Position numbers and translations under genes: made by a program | Shown: positions 36,289 to 46,022 of the stretch, piece by piece | Numbering within the stretch: the first letter of the stretch is position 1 | Layout of the letters: each line of letters opens with the position of its first letter | Origin: Dechloromonas sp. A34 | GTDB lineage: Bacteria; Pseudomonadota; Gammaproteobacteria; Burkholderiales; Rhodocyclaceae | Length of the DNA stretch: 64,000 bases | Assembly (NCBI RefSeq): GCF_026261605.1 | Contig: NZ_CP102486.1 | Coordinates: 1,674,001-1,738,000 of the forward strand | Direction: 5' to 3' | The notes under the pieces: generated by a model | What the model saw: only the letters and a program-made list of their open reading frames with translations | Told to the model about the DNA's origin: nothing | The model's database searches: none

Positions 36289-37908
36289 CTAGACCTTGAA
36301 GCGGCCAACCATGGCCGCGAGGCCTTCGGCCAGGCGTTTCAGGTCGTGTGCCGCGCCGGCCGTCTGTTCAACGGTGCCGGTGTTGTCGCGCGCCATGCCG
36401 GCAATCGCTTCGATACTGGCCTCGACCTTGACCGAGACGCGGCGTTGTTGCTCGGTGGCCGAGGCGATGCTGTCCAGGCCATGATCGACTTCGGTGACCG
36501 AGCCGTTGGTTGCCAGCAGCACGCTTGATACCGTCGCCACGGCTGACTGGCTGCTTTCCAGGTGATGCAGGCCGGCTTCGATGCTGCGCCGGACGGCTAC
36601 CGACTGAGCGCTCAGATTGGCGGTAATGGCATCGATCTCGCTTGCCGAACGGGAGGATTTCTCGGCCAGTTTGCGCACTTCGTCGGCGACCACGGCGAAA
36701 CCACGACCCTGCTCGCCGGCCCGGGCGGCCTCGATGGCGGCATTGAGGGCGAGCAGGTTGGTCTGCTCGGCAATATCCTTGACCTCGCGGGTCATCTGGG
36801 TGATCGCATCGGTGTTGCGGACAAAGTCGTTGACCGAGGTCGCCATTTCCTTGACGGCGTGCTCGACGACGTCCATTTCGCCGAGCAGCAGCGTGAGATT
36901 ACGGCTACCCTCGTTGGCTCGGGCCAGGCTTTCCTGCGACTGGTGTTGAACGTTTTCGGCACTATGCGCAATCGATGTAATGCTGGCCGCCAGTTCCTCG
37001 ACCGCGGTGGCCGCTTCGATCGACTTTTCGTTCTGCAGGTGCGAGCTCTGCGAGACGCGGTCGGCGATGTCGGAGAGCGCCGCAACCCGGGACGAAACCT
37101 GGCTGGCGGAGTCGCGTACCTGGCGCACAAGTTGGTTGAAGTTTTCCATCATTTCGTTGAAGACCAGCGCTGACTGGCCGACTTCGTCCTGCCCCTTGAT
37201 CGGCAGTCGGCGCGTCAGGTCGCCTTCGCCGCTCGCGATGTCGCGCAGTCCCTTGCGCAGCTCTTCGAGGGGGGCGGTTACAAAGTGATGGGTCAGCAGA
37301 TAGATGATGACCAGCAGAGCGCCTAGCGCCGCAATTGCGACGCCGCCGATTTTCAGGCGGAAGGCGGAAACCTCGGCTTCCACGGAGTCGAGGGAAACCT
37401 TCATGCTGACGACACCGAGTACCGTACCCTCTGGAACTTGATGGCACATGATGCAGTCTTTGCCGAGGTAGTTCTTGGATGCCTTGGTCGGATTGATCAC
37501 CTGCAGGTAGGAGCTGTCGCTGCTCGTCTCGACCTTCATGTAAGACTGTCCGCTGCTCATCACCTGCTGTTCGAGCGGCGTCAACTGGCGGCCACCCTTG
37601 GTGTCCGGCCCGAATATCTTGACGACGGCGTCGCTGCGTGCGACATGCAGATCCTTGATGATCGACAGTTGCTTGATCTGGTCGAGAAAGACCTCGCGCT
37701 GGCCGACGGTGCCGGTCAGCATCATGCCGGTCAGGCCGGCCATGGTCATTTCGTGGATGCTTTGCGAGAAGTCCTGCGCCTGGCGGATGGCCGTATCCCG
37801 ATTAACTTGGGATGTCCAGATGATGGCTCCTGCCCAGATGACGGCCAGAATCAGCCAGATGGCGGCGGTCAAGCGCACCCAGATTTTCAAATCGGCAAAG
37901 CGCGGCAT
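36289..37908 (-). CDS. methyl-accepting chemotaxis protein with periplasmic haem-c motif
   Basis: 539-residue transmembrane chemoreceptor. Helix 1 at about 13-31, periplasmic sensor at about 32-185, helix 2 at about 188-206, HAMP at about 207-260, then the cytoplasmic signalling domain with the highly conserved tip [20 protein letters not shown]. The sensor contains DCIMCHQ at residues 151-157, a CxxCH haem-c attachment motif close to the second helix. Haem-c chemoreceptors are known in Geobacter; they sense redox state or gases. Covalent haem attachment here is inference from the motif. It stands alone, with no che genes adjacent. Confidence 0.92.
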   Translation of the reverse strand: MPRFADLKIWVRLTAAIWLILAVIWAGAIIWTSQVNRDTAIRQAQDFSQSIHEMTMAGLTGMMLTGTVGQREVFLDQIKQLSIIKDLHVARSDAVVKIFGPDTKGGRQLTPLEQQVMSSGQSYMKVETSSDSSYLQVINPTKASKNYLGKDCIMCHQVPEGTVLGVVSMKVSLDSVEAEVSAFRLKIGGVAIAALGALLVIIYLLTHHFVTAPLEELRKGLRDIASGEGDLTRRLPIKGQDEVGQSALVFNEMMENFNQLVRQVRDSASQVSSRVAALSDIADRVSQSSHLQNEKSIEAATAVEELAASITSIAHSAENVQHQSQESLARANEGSRNLTLLLGEMDVVEHAVKEMATSVNDFVRNTDAITQMTREVKDIAEQTNLLALNAAIEAARAGEQGRGFAVVADEVRKLAEKSSRSASEIDAITANLSAQSVAVRRSIEAGLHHLESSQSAVATVSSVLLATNGSVTEVDHGLDSIASATEQQRRVSVKVEASIEAIAGMARDNTGTVEQTAGAAHDLKRLAEGLAAMVGRFKV

Positions 37909-37943
37909 TTCATCTCCCTAGTAGCTGCCGCCGATGGTTGTTA

Positions 37944-38993
37944 TTAGGCGGTCAGGTCAATTTGTTGAATTGTGCCAGCCGCGCCGTCTTCCTGCAAAAA
38001 TATACCGGATGAGCGGATCTGTCCGAGAAGCCCATTGTCATTGGCTTTGAGGTCGAATGGCGTATTGATGCTGCTCAGCGCGATGGCACCGACGCCAGCT
38101 GCGGCCAGCGACTGGAGCTTGTCCTGACCACTATCGCGGGTCCAGATCTGAAGTTTGTTGAAGGCGGCATCGTTTTCGTCGATCCAGCCATTATGGTCGT
38201 CGTCGAGTTTTGCCAGTTCGCCGAAACCGTTGTTGGTACTCGGCCCGAACAGTTCGCTACCGTTATTGACCTTGCCATCCTGATTGCGGTCGAAGACCAG
38301 GAAGCCACTGCCGGGGGCGACGAAGTTGATCTGCTCCTTGTCACCGTCCGAATTCAGGTCGAAGGCAAAGCGCTGTTCGGTTAGCTGGGCGGCGGTGCCG
38401 GAAAAGTTGAGGACCAGCGGGTCAGTCTTGCGTGCCGCATCGCCAACACGCAGGCTGACGTTGCTTTCCTCGTAGTAGGAGCGCGACATCGACAGTTCGA
38501 GTGAGAAGCTGATTTCTCGACCATCCGCCGTCCTGACCGTACCGCTTGCCGAAAAACTGGTTTGTTCGATTTCGGTGTAGGACTCGTGATAGTCGTACTC
38601 GATGCCATAACCAGCGGCGGCAGGAGTGCTCTGTGCCGCAACCTGGCTGGTACTGGCGGATGCCTGGTCAATGCGCGCCTGCAGTTCCGTCGCGTCAAAA
38701 ACCTTGATCTCTTTGCCGAAGAAATACGCCAGCATGGAGCGGATCAGCATTGTCTTCGGATCGCCGTCCACTGCTGCATCCTGGGCTTCCTTGATCGAAT
38801 CCGCCGATTGCGCCGCCCGGCCGGCATCGGAAATGCTGACCCGGTCGCCCGCCGAACCTCGGCCGCGGAATGCCTCGTCGGCAAAGTCGGGGCGCTGCTG
38901 GCCGACCCACATCTTCAGCGATTCCTTGACCTCATGGCGTTGCAGACTGGCGTGCGTGGAGGCCATGTCGAGATTGGCACTGGCGATTTTCAT
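37944..38993 (-). CDS. EF-hand/calcium-motif protein of unknown function
   Basis: 349 residues, no clear signal peptide or transmembrane helix. Residues about 210-300 contain Asp-rich loops resembling EF-hands or dockerin/calcium loops: DLNSDGDKE, DRNQDGKVNNGSE and DDDHNGWIDEND. The central part (about 125-200) is beta-rich (SFSASGTVRTADGREISFSL). Similar proteins occur in many motile proteobacteria without known function. It is transcribed in the same direction as the chemoreceptor downstream (gap 35 bases), so it may be co-transcribed. Calcium binding is inferred. Confidence 0.72.
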   Translation of the reverse strand: MKIASANLDMASTHASLQRHEVKESLKMWVGQQRPDFADEAFRGRGSAGDRVSISDAGRAAQSADSIKEAQDAAVDGDPKTMLIRSMLAYFFGKEIKVFDATELQARIDQASASTSQVAAQSTPAAAGYGIEYDYHESYTEIEQTSFSASGTVRTADGREISFSLELSMSRSYYEESNVSLRVGDAARKTDPLVLNFSGTAAQLTEQRFAFDLNSDGDKEQINFVAPGSGFLVFDRNQDGKVNNGSELFGPSTNNGFGELAKLDDDHNGWIDENDAAFNKLQIWTRDSGQDKLQSLAAAGVGAIALSSINTPFDLKANDNGLLGQIRSSGIFLQEDGAAGTIQQIDLTA

Positions 38994-39055
38994 GGTGGCC
39001 TCCGCGTAAGGCGTTTTGACGCCTTGTTAACGGCTGGTCACCAGCAAAGTTAAAT

Positions 39056-39493
39056 TTATTTTAGATGTGGCTGGATCCAGCGCTTGAGCGTGCCGAGGTC
39101 GAGTGCACCGCTTTGCCGGGCGATTTCCCGGCCATCCTTGAAAATGGCCAGGGTCGGAATGCTGCGGATATTGAAACGGGCAGCCAATTGCTGTTCCGCT
39201 TCGGTATCGAGCTTGGCCAGCCTGACCCGCGGCTCGAGATCGATGGCCGCCTGGTGGAAATTGGGCGCCATCGTTCGGCAGGGGCCGCACCACGGCGCCC
39301 AGAAATCGACGACCACCGGCAGGTCGTTGCGCCCGATCTGGCGTTCGAAATTGGCGGCCGTCAGTTCCAGCGGTTCGCCGACGAACAGCGCCTGACTGCA
39401 TTGCCCACACTTCGGGCTTTCATTCAAACGGGCATTGGGCAGGCGGTTGACTGCATTGCAGTGCGGACAGACGACGTGCAGGCTTTCACTCAT
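39056..39493 (-). CDS. trxC: thioredoxin 2 (TrxC)
   Basis: 145-residue cytoplasmic disulfide reductase. N-terminal zinc finger (CPHC near residue 9 and CGQC near 29) precedes a thioredoxin fold with active site WCGPC. That combination is diagnostic for TrxC. ATG 39493 is chosen, because the zinc finger starts shortly after; a start four codons upstream is also possible. Last of three genes with hrcA and hemH on this strand. Confidence 0.94.
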   Translation of the reverse strand: MSESLHVVCPHCNAVNRLPNARLNESPKCGQCSQALFVGEPLELTAANFERQIGRNDLPVVVDFWAPWCGPCRTMAPNFHQAAIDLEPRVRLAKLDTEAEQQLAARFNIRSIPTLAIFKDGREIARQSGALDLGTLKRWIQPHLK

Positions 39494-39544
39494 GGCGAAC
39501 CCCAAATATTAGGTTGTTCTGATGTTTGTGCTGCCGGCGGAATT

Positions 39545-40648
39545 TCAAGTCCGGGCGCCCCATTTCAAGGCTTCCCGCACCGTAAGCTCAAGTGCGTTGG
39601 GGTCGGCGGGCGTCCGGGTCGGCCAGCCGGCCAAGTGGCTTTCGACCATATCGGCCAGCGCCTTGATCCAGGCATCGTCCTCGTTGAGCGCCGGGATGTA
39701 GTGATATTCCTTGCCGCCGGCTGTCAGAAAGTCGTCGCGGCCTTCCTGGGCGATTTCCTCGAGTGTTTCCAGACAGTCGGCGACGAAGCCCGGGCAGATC
39801 ACGTCGACCCGCCGAACCCTCTTCTTCCCCCATTCATGCAGCGTCGGGGCGGTATAGGGCTGCAGCCATTCGGCCTTGCCGAAGCGCGACTGGAAACAGA
39901 TCTGGTAGCGGTCGGCGCCGAGATTCAGGCGCTCGGCCAGCAGGCGGCCGGTCTTGTGGCATTCGCAGAAATAGGGGTCGCCGAGGTCCAGGCTGCGCTT
40001 GGGTAGGCCGTGGAAGCTGATCAACAGGCGGTCGTCGTTGCCCAGTGCGCCGACTTTCTGCCAGTGCCGGCGCACCGATTGTTCGAGCGCGGCCAGGTAG
40101 CCATCGTCGTCGTGGAAATTGCGGACGAAGCGCATTTCCGGCTGGTTGCGCAATTGCAGCAGCCATTTGGCCGCTTCATCGACGACGGTGGCGGTGGTAC
40201 TCGACGAGTAGTGCGGGTACATCGGCACAAGCAGGATGCGGCTGGCGCCGGCGGCCTTCAGGCGCCCGAGTACCTCCGGGACCGAGGGCGAACCGTAGCG
40301 CATCGCTAAGGTCACGGTGACCTGATGACCACGCTGGCCAAGCAACCCCTTGAGCAGCTTCGCCTGGCGTTCGGTATGGACGCGCAGCGGCGAACCTTCG
40401 GGCAGCCATACGCTGGCGTACTTGGCGGCCGATTTCTTGGGGCGGACGTTGAGGATGATGCCGTTGAGGATCAGCCACCAGATCGGCTTGGGAATCTCGA
40501 CGACGCGCGGATCGGATAGAAATTCACGCAGATAGCGCTTCAGGGCCGGTGCAGTCGGTGCCTCCGGGGTGCCCAGGTTGACCAGCACGATGGCGGTGGA
40601 CGAGGGTGTGCCATGCCGGTACGGCGGTTCGGGCAGAAAGCGGGGCAT
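39545..40648 (-). CDS. hemH: ferrochelatase
   Basis: 367-residue enzyme that inserts Fe2+ into protoporphyrin IX to form protohaem, the last step of haem synthesis. Conserved segments: VLVNLGTPEAP near the N-terminus, PMYPHYSSSTTA, LLISFHGLPKRSL with the metal-site His, CFQSRFGKAEWL and ICPGFVADCLETLEE. ATG 40648 immediately follows the hrcA stop (TAAATG). Its haem product would supply the haem-c chemoreceptor and respiratory chain; that is general knowledge, not a local link. Confidence 0.96.
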   Translation of the reverse strand: MPRFLPEPPYRHGTPSSTAIVLVNLGTPEAPTAPALKRYLREFLSDPRVVEIPKPIWWLILNGIILNVRPKKSAAKYASVWLPEGSPLRVHTERQAKLLKGLLGQRGHQVTVTLAMRYGSPSVPEVLGRLKAAGASRILLVPMYPHYSSSTTATVVDEAAKWLLQLRNQPEMRFVRNFHDDDGYLAALEQSVRRHWQKVGALGNDDRLLISFHGLPKRSLDLGDPYFCECHKTGRLLAERLNLGADRYQICFQSRFGKAEWLQPYTAPTLHEWGKKRVRRVDVICPGFVADCLETLEEIAQEGRDDFLTAGGKEYHYIPALNEDDAWIKALADMVESHLAGWPTRTPADPNALELTVREALKWGART

Positions 40649-41677
40649 TTATTTTTCCGGGTTGTAGGAGAGGGCGCTGGACAGCAGGCGGGCGGTGATG
40701 TCGACAATCGGGATCACCCGTTCATAGGCCATGCGGGTCGGTCCGATGACGCCGACCGAACCGACGATCTGGCCATCGACAGAATAGGGGGCGGTAATGA
40801 CGCTGCATTCGTCGAGGGTGGCGATGCCGGATTCGCCGCCGATGAAGATGCGCACCCCCTCGGCCCGGTGGGAAACGTCGAGCAGGCCCATCAGGCTCGA
40901 GCGTTGCTCAAAGAGATCGAACAGTTCGCGCAGGCGTTTCATGTTCGACGACAGTTCTTCGACGTCGAGCAGGTTCCGTTCGCCGGAAATCACATAGGGC
41001 GTCGCATTTTCGGTCAGTGCGGCATCGCCAGCGGCCAGTGCCTGTTCCATTAGCGGTTTGATGTCTTCGCGCAGCTGCATGATTTCGCTGGCCAGGCGCT
41101 GCCGTATCTGCTCGAAATCGAGGCCGGCAAAATTCTGCGTCAGATAATTCGCGGCGCTGACCAGTTCGGAGGGCGAGTAGGCCTTGTCGGTATTCAGGAT
41201 GCGGTTCTGCACATCGCCATCGGTGGTGACGATAATCAGCAGGATGCGCTTTTCCGACAGGCTGAGAAATTCGATCTGGCGAATGCGACTGCTTGCCCGG
41301 CGCGGCGCGATGACGACGCCGGCGAAGTGAGTCAGGCTGGATAGCAGTTGCGAGGCGCTGGAAATGATCTGGTTCGACGGCCGACCTTGCAAGGCCTCTT
41401 CCATGGCACCCATCTGGCGGGCTTCGAGCGTTTGCACGGTGAGCAGGCTGTCGACGAACAGCCGATAGCCGCGCGCCGTCGGGATGCGCCCGGCCGAGGT
41501 GTGCGGGCTGGCGACAAAGCCGGCTTCCTCGAGATCGGCCATCACGTTGCGGATGGTGGCCGGCGACAGATCGAGGCCGGAAAACTTGGACAGGGCACGC
41601 GAGCCGACCGGCTGACCATCCGCGATGTAATGTTCAACCAGCGCTTTGAGAAGGGTGCGTGAGCGTTCGTCCAGCAT
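40649..41677 (-). CDS. hrcA: heat-inducible transcription repressor HrcA
   Basis: 342-residue repressor of class I heat-shock genes via the CIRCE operator. N-terminal winged helix ([36 protein letters not shown]) and C-terminal GAF-like domain ([17 protein letters not shown]). ATG 41677 (MLDERSR) is the usual start; longer readings upstream pass into the promoter. A TACAAT at 41686-41691 on this strand would place transcription start within a few bases of the ATG. Confidence 0.95.
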   Translation of the reverse strand: MLDERSRTLLKALVEHYIADGQPVGSRALSKFSGLDLSPATIRNVMADLEEAGFVASPHTSAGRIPTARGYRLFVDSLLTVQTLEARQMGAMEEALQGRPSNQIISSASQLLSSLTHFAGVVIAPRRASSRIRQIEFLSLSEKRILLIIVTTDGDVQNRILNTDKAYSPSELVSAANYLTQNFAGLDFEQIRQRLASEIMQLREDIKPLMEQALAAGDAALTENATPYVISGERNLLDVEELSSNMKRLRELFDLFEQRSSLMGLLDVSHRAEGVRIFIGGESGIATLDECSVITAPYSVDGQIVGSVGVIGPTRMAYERVIPIVDITARLLSSALSYNPEK

Positions 41678-41743
41678 GGCAGGGCATTGTACAAAAATCC
41701 GCGGGCGGCGCGGCAACGCAATTTTTATGCAAGAATTCGGGAC

Positions 41744-42655
41744 ATGAACAGAGGCTTCGCTTCCCATCGCTCACCGAAGACCATCGCCCTGGTCGGCAAA
41801 TACCATAGCCCGGAAATTGCCGAGTCCTTGCGTCGTCTGGCCGAATACCTGCACGAGCGGGGTATTTCGGTCTTCATCGAACGGGAGACCGCCGAGCATA
41901 TCGGGCGCATCGTCGATCTGGCGCGCTGGGTGACCTGCGGCTTCAACGACATCGGGGCTCATGCCGATCTCGCCATCGTGCTCGGTGGCGACGGCACCAT
42001 GCTCAACGCGGCGCGCCGTCTGGCCCGCTATTGCGTGCCGCTGGTCGGGGTCAATCAGGGGCGGCTCGGCTTCATGACCGACATTGCCCGCGACGACATG
42101 CTGACCTGCATGGACGATCTGCTCGATGGCCGTTTCATCGAGGAAACGCGGATGCTGCTCTCGGCCGAGGTGCTTCGCGACGGCAAGGAAATCGCCACCA
42201 ATCTGGCGCTCAACGATGTCGTCGTCGACAAGGGGGCGATCGGCCGGATGATCGAGTTCGAACTCTTCATCGACGGCGAATTCATCTACAACCTTCGTTC
42301 GGACGGCCTGATCGTCTCGACGCCGACCGGGTCTACCGCCTACTCGATGTCGGCCGGTGGCCCGATTACGCATCCGACCCTGGGCGGTATCGGGCTCGTG
42401 CCGCTCTGCCCGCATGCCCTGACCAACCGGCCGATCATCGTCAATGACAGCGCCGACATCGAACTGCGCATCGCCAATGCCGACGACCCGCGCGTGCACT
42501 TCGACGGCCAGGTGACGCTCGACCTCGAGCGCGACGATTGCGTCCGCCTGCGCCGTTCCGAATACGCCATCTGCTTCCTGCATCCGCCGGGTTACAGCTA
42601 TTTCGCCATGCTCCGCCAGAAGCTCCAGTGGAGTGAACGGCCCAAAGGTCCCTGA
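41744..42655 (+). CDS. nadK: NAD kinase
   Basis: 303-residue ATP-NAD kinase producing NADP+. Conserved [13 protein letters not shown] (GGDG) near residue 75, [19 protein letters not shown] and [16 protein letters not shown] are all visible. ATG 41744 gives the usual N-terminus ahead of KTIALVGKY. The stop overlaps the recN start as ATGA. Confidence 0.96.
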   Translation: MNRGFASHRSPKTIALVGKYHSPEIAESLRRLAEYLHERGISVFIERETAEHIGRIVDLARWVTCGFNDIGAHADLAIVLGGDGTMLNAARRLARYCVPLVGVNQGRLGFMTDIARDDMLTCMDDLLDGRFIEETRMLLSAEVLRDGKEIATNLALNDVVVDKGAIGRMIEFELFIDGEFIYNLRSDGLIVSTPTGSTAYSMSAGGPITHPTLGGIGLVPLCPHALTNRPIIVNDSADIELRIANADDPRVHFDGQVTLDLERDDCVRLRRSEYAICFLHPPGYSYFAMLRQKLQWSERPKGP

Positions 42656-44346
42656 TGTTGCGTCACCTGACCATCCGCGATTTCGTCATTGTCGACCGGC
42701 TGGAGCTGGAGTTTGCCACCGGTTTCGGCGCCCTGACCGGGGAAACCGGTGCCGGCAAGTCGATCCTGATTGATGCCTTGGCCCTGGCCCTCGGCGAGCG
42801 GGCCGATGCCGGCGTCGTGCGTTCTGGCTGCGACAAGGCGGAAGTTGCGGCCACCTTCGAGGTCGCCGCCCTGCCGCAGGTCGGCGAATGGTTGGCCGCC
42901 AACGATCTCGAAGGCGACGGCGAATTGCTGCTGCGCCGCGTGGTCGATGCCGGCGGTCGTTCGCGGGCCTATATCAACGGCTCACCGGCGACGGTTCAGC
43001 AATTACGCGAAGTCAGCGACTGGCTGGTCGATATCCACGGCCAGCATGCCCATCAATCCTTGCTGCGCGCCGATGCCCAGCGCCAATTGCTCGACGCCCA
43101 TGCCGGCCTTGGCGGGCAGGCTGCTCAGGTGGCGGCGGCCTTCCGCGCCTGGCGGGAGGTCGAGGCTTTGTTGCGTACGGCCAGCGAAGGCGCGGATGCG
43201 CTGGTGCGCGAGCGTGAACAGCTGGAATGGCAGGTCCGCGAGCTGGAAACGCTGGCCTTCTCGGCCGACGAATGGGCCGGGCTGGAAGTCGAGCATCGTC
43301 GTTTAGGACATGCCACCAGTTTGATCGAGGGGGCGCAGTTCGCGCTGGCCGTGCTGGCCGACGACGACGCGGCCTGCGAGCGGCAGATCGATAGCGTTGG
43401 CGCACGGCTCGATTCGCTGTCCGAGTACGATCCGGCCTTGCAGGAAGTCGCGGCGCTGGTGCAATCGGTGCAGGCCGAACTCTCCGAAGCGGTATCGACG
43501 CTGCGCCGCTATACCGACCGGGTAGACCTCGATCCGGCGCGCCTCGGTGAAATCGACCGCCGGATGGAAGCTGTGCTCGGCGCCGCCCGCAAGTATCGGA
43601 TGCAGCCGGACGGCTTGCCTGAACTGCTCAAAGGCTGGCAGCAACGGCTGGCGGTGCTCGATGCCTCGACCGATCTGGCCGCCCTCGAAACCCGGGTTGC
43701 CGCCGCCCGCGACGATTACATGACTAAGGCGCAGGCGCTTTCGGCCGGGCGTCGACAGACGGCAGAGGCGATGGGCCTGGCGGTCAGCGAAATCATGCGC
43801 CAGTTGGCGCTGTCCTCCGGGCGCTTCGAAATCGCCCTGCTGCCCGCCGAGAATGGTGCCGTCTACGGCCTGGAGCAGGTCGAATTCCGTATTGCTGGCC
43901 TGGCCGGCAACGAGGCCAAGCCGCTGTCCAAGGTCGCCTCCGGCGGCGAATTGTCGCGGATCAGCCTGGCCATCCAGGTGCTGACCTCGCGCTCGGCCAG
44001 CGTACCGACGCTGATCTTCGACGAAGTGGATGTCGGCATCGGCGGTGGTGTTGCCGAAATCGTCGGTCGCCTGCTCAACGAACTGGGAAGCGAACGCCAG
44101 GTGTTGTGCGTGACGCATTTGCCGCAAGTGGCGGCGCAGGCCGACTGGCAGTGGCAGGTCAGCAAGGCGACGCGCGATGGTGCGACGCTGAGCTCGATCC
44201 GGCCGCTCGATCAGGATGGCCGTGTCCGGGAAGTTGCTCGCATGCTGGGCGGCGTCGATATCACCGAGATAACCCTGCAGCATGCCGGCGAGTTGCTGGG
44301 GTCAAGAAGCAAAAAAGTCAAAAATCAGGCGTCCAGCCCACTATAG
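42655..44346 (+). CDS. recN: DNA repair protein RecN
   Basis: 563-residue SMC-like ATPase of double-strand-break repair. [18 protein letters not shown] start, Walker A GETGAGKSILIDAL near residue 30, coiled-coil arms, then ABC signature LSRISLAIQVL preceded by KVASGGE, and Walker B LIFDEVDVGIGGGVAE near 455. Normal length. Overlaps the nadK stop, the standard betaproteobacterial arrangement. Confidence 0.96.
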   Translation: MLRHLTIRDFVIVDRLELEFATGFGALTGETGAGKSILIDALALALGERADAGVVRSGCDKAEVAATFEVAALPQVGEWLAANDLEGDGELLLRRVVDAGGRSRAYINGSPATVQQLREVSDWLVDIHGQHAHQSLLRADAQRQLLDAHAGLGGQAAQVAAAFRAWREVEALLRTASEGADALVREREQLEWQVRELETLAFSADEWAGLEVEHRRLGHATSLIEGAQFALAVLADDDAACERQIDSVGARLDSLSEYDPALQEVAALVQSVQAELSEAVSTLRRYTDRVDLDPARLGEIDRRMEAVLGAARKYRMQPDGLPELLKGWQQRLAVLDASTDLAALETRVAAARDDYMTKAQALSAGRRQTAEAMGLAVSEIMRQLALSSGRFEIALLPAENGAVYGLEQVEFRIAGLAGNEAKPLSKVASGGELSRISLAIQVLTSRSASVPTLIFDEVDVGIGGGVAEIVGRLLNELGSERQVLCVTHLPQVAAQADWQWQVSKATRDGATLSSIRPLDQDGRVREVARMLGGVDITEITLQHAGELLGSRSKKVKNQASSPL

Positions 44347-44375
44347 TCAGAGCGGGCTTCCATTGTTGACGGGTC

Positions 44376-44876
44376 ATGATCGGGGCGGTCGGCAGCAACT
44401 CCTCTGTTTCTTATTCCGCGGCGCAGAGCAATGCTTTGACGCCCGAGCAGCAGCGCCAGGTCGCGGCGCTCCGGGTAACCGATCGCCAGGTCAAATCGCA
44501 CGAGCAGGCCCACATGGCGGCCGGAGCGGGACTGGTTCGGGGCGGTAGTTACGAGTATCAGTCCGGGCCCGACAACAAGCGCTATGCCGTTGCCGGCGAG
44601 GTTTCGATCGATGTTTCGCCGGGCCGAACGCCGGATGAAACGATCGCCAGGGCCCAGCAGATCAGGGCCGCCGCGCTGGCGCCGGCCGATCCGTCAACGC
44701 AGGACCGGCGGGTTGCGGCTACGGCCGGGCAGATGGAAATGCAGGCGCGCGCTGAAATGGCGCAGCAGCCCGATGATGTGTCGGCGAGCGAGGAGCCGGT
44801 CAACAGTGCAATTGCCGCCTACCGACAGATAGCCGCGGCACAACCGGGATCAAGCAGTTTTCAGGCGCAGGCCTAA
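44376..44876 (+). CDS. SprA-related putative metalloprotease-like protein
   Basis: 166 residues. The segment RVTDRQVKSHEQAHMAAGAG contains HEQAH, an HExxH zinc-peptidase motif, followed by YEYQSGPDNKRYAVAGEVSID, as in the SprA-related family (conserved in proteobacteria, function unknown). N-terminus is short and serine-rich with no signal peptide; the C-terminal third is disordered. The catalytic role is inferred from the motif only. It ends overlapping the convergent exporter gene by 4 bases. Confidence 0.75.
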   Translation: MIGAVGSNSSVSYSAAQSNALTPEQQRQVAALRVTDRQVKSHEQAHMAAGAGLVRGGSYEYQSGPDNKRYAVAGEVSIDVSPGRTPDETIARAQQIRAAALAPADPSTQDRRVAATAGQMEMQARAEMAQQPDDVSASEEPVNSAIAAYRQIAAAQPGSSSFQAQA

Positions 44877-45469
44877 AGCAGGCGGGAAAGTGCGTAGGCT
44901 GCCAGCGCCAGGAAGAACAGGCCGCTGATGCGATGAATCCAGAGCAGCGGCAGCTTGTGCAAGAACTTGCGGCCGGCCATGACGCCGAGGATCGAAGTGC
45001 AACTCAGGGCCAGCGTGGCGCCCAGCCAGACGGCAGCCATTTCGGTCGTGCTGCCCATGCCAGCTACCGCAATCTGCGTCTTGTCACCAAATTCGGCCAG
45101 GAAAATCAGCAGGAAGGTCGTGGCGAAAATGCCGTGGCCGGGCTTTTCCTCGACATCTTCGTCCTCGTCTTCTTCCTGGTAGCGCAAGGCACTGACGCCG
45201 AAAACGGCAAACAGCAGCGCCACGGCCACCGTCACTACCCACTCTGGTAGCCAGGCGGCGACTGCGGCTCCGAACAAGACGGCCAGCAGATTGAGAACGG
45301 CAAAAGCGGCAATGGCGCCGAGTACGACCGGCAAACCGCGATGACGGGCGGCCAGCGTCATGCAGACGAGCTGGCTCTTGTCACCGAATTCGGCCAGGGC
45401 AATCAGCAAAAAAGTGGCACCTGCCGAGGAGAACCAGTTCCCCAGCGCCACGGAAGTTAGATTAGACAT
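44873..45469 (-). CDS. TMEM165/GDT1 family (UPF0016) cation transporter, probable Mn2+ exporter
   Basis: 198 residues with six hydrophobic segments in two repeats, each carrying the family motif EFGDK(S/T)Q (EFGDKSQ near residue 27, EFGDKTQ near 127). An acidic cytosolic loop (EEDEDEDVEE) separates them. ATG 45469 places the first helix directly after a short N-terminus. The family exports Mn2+ or exchanges Ca2+/Mn2+ for protons. It starts 15 bases after fur on the same strand, so it is likely in the fur transcript. Confidence 0.88.
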   Translation of the reverse strand: MSNLTSVALGNWFSSAGATFLLIALAEFGDKSQLVCMTLAARHRGLPVVLGAIAAFAVLNLLAVLFGAAVAAWLPEWVVTVAVALLFAVFGVSALRYQEEDEDEDVEEKPGHGIFATTFLLIFLAEFGDKTQIAVAGMGSTTEMAAVWLGATLALSCTSILGVMAGRKFLHKLPLLWIHRISGLFFLALAAYALSRLL

Positions 45470-45483
45470 CGAAAAACAGCGGC

Positions 45484-45927
45484 TCAGACTTTGCGGTCCG
45501 GGTTGTCGCGATGCGGGCAATCTGTCTTCAGGCACTGGGCGTAGAGATAGAGCGCGTGATCCTGAATGGCGAAACCACGTTCCTTGGCGATGGCATTCTG
45601 TCGCTTTTCGATTTCTGGATCGTAGAACTCCTCGACCCGGCCGCAGTCGATGCAGACCAAGTGGTCGTGGTGCTTGCCGCGGTTGATCTCGAATACCGCC
45701 TTGCCCGATTCGAAGAAATGGCGTTCAAGCAGTCCGGCCTGTTCGAACTGGGTGAGCACGCGATAGACGGTGGCTAGGCCGATATCCATGTGTTCCGCGA
45801 TCAGCATGCGATAGACGTCTTCGGCAGTCATGTGCCGGAGGGTGCTCTTCTCGAAAAGCTCAAGAATTTTCAGGCGCGGAAAGGTGGCTTTCAGGCCCAT
45901 GTTCTTGAGGCTTTGGGGGTCGCTCAT
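45484..45927 (-). CDS. fur: ferric uptake regulator Fur
   Basis: 147-residue Fe2+-dependent repressor. DNA-binding helix region [16 protein letters not shown], metal-site [11 protein letters not shown] (His cluster plus CxxC), and a second C...C pair near the C-terminus (CLKTDCPH). Full length. It diverges from bamE across 95 bases; a TATGAT at 45977-45982 is the best -10 candidate there, but no good -35 is visible. Confidence 0.97.
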   Translation of the reverse strand: MSDPQSLKNMGLKATFPRLKILELFEKSTLRHMTAEDVYRMLIAEHMDIGLATVYRVLTQFEQAGLLERHFFESGKAVFEINRGKHHDHLVCIDCGRVEEFYDPEIEKRQNAIAKERGFAIQDHALYLYAQCLKTDCPHRDNPDRKV

Positions 45928-46022
45928 ATGCTGTAATTCCAGGGAGTGTTGGCGCAGGCCGATTGGGGATTTCGGGTATGATATACCGCTTCAAAGCCGT
46001 TTGAGAAACTCCGGAATCCCGC

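Noticed and set aside
44376..44876. Signal peptide or secreted protease reading for the HExxH protein
   Set aside because: The N-terminus lacks a hydrophobic core.
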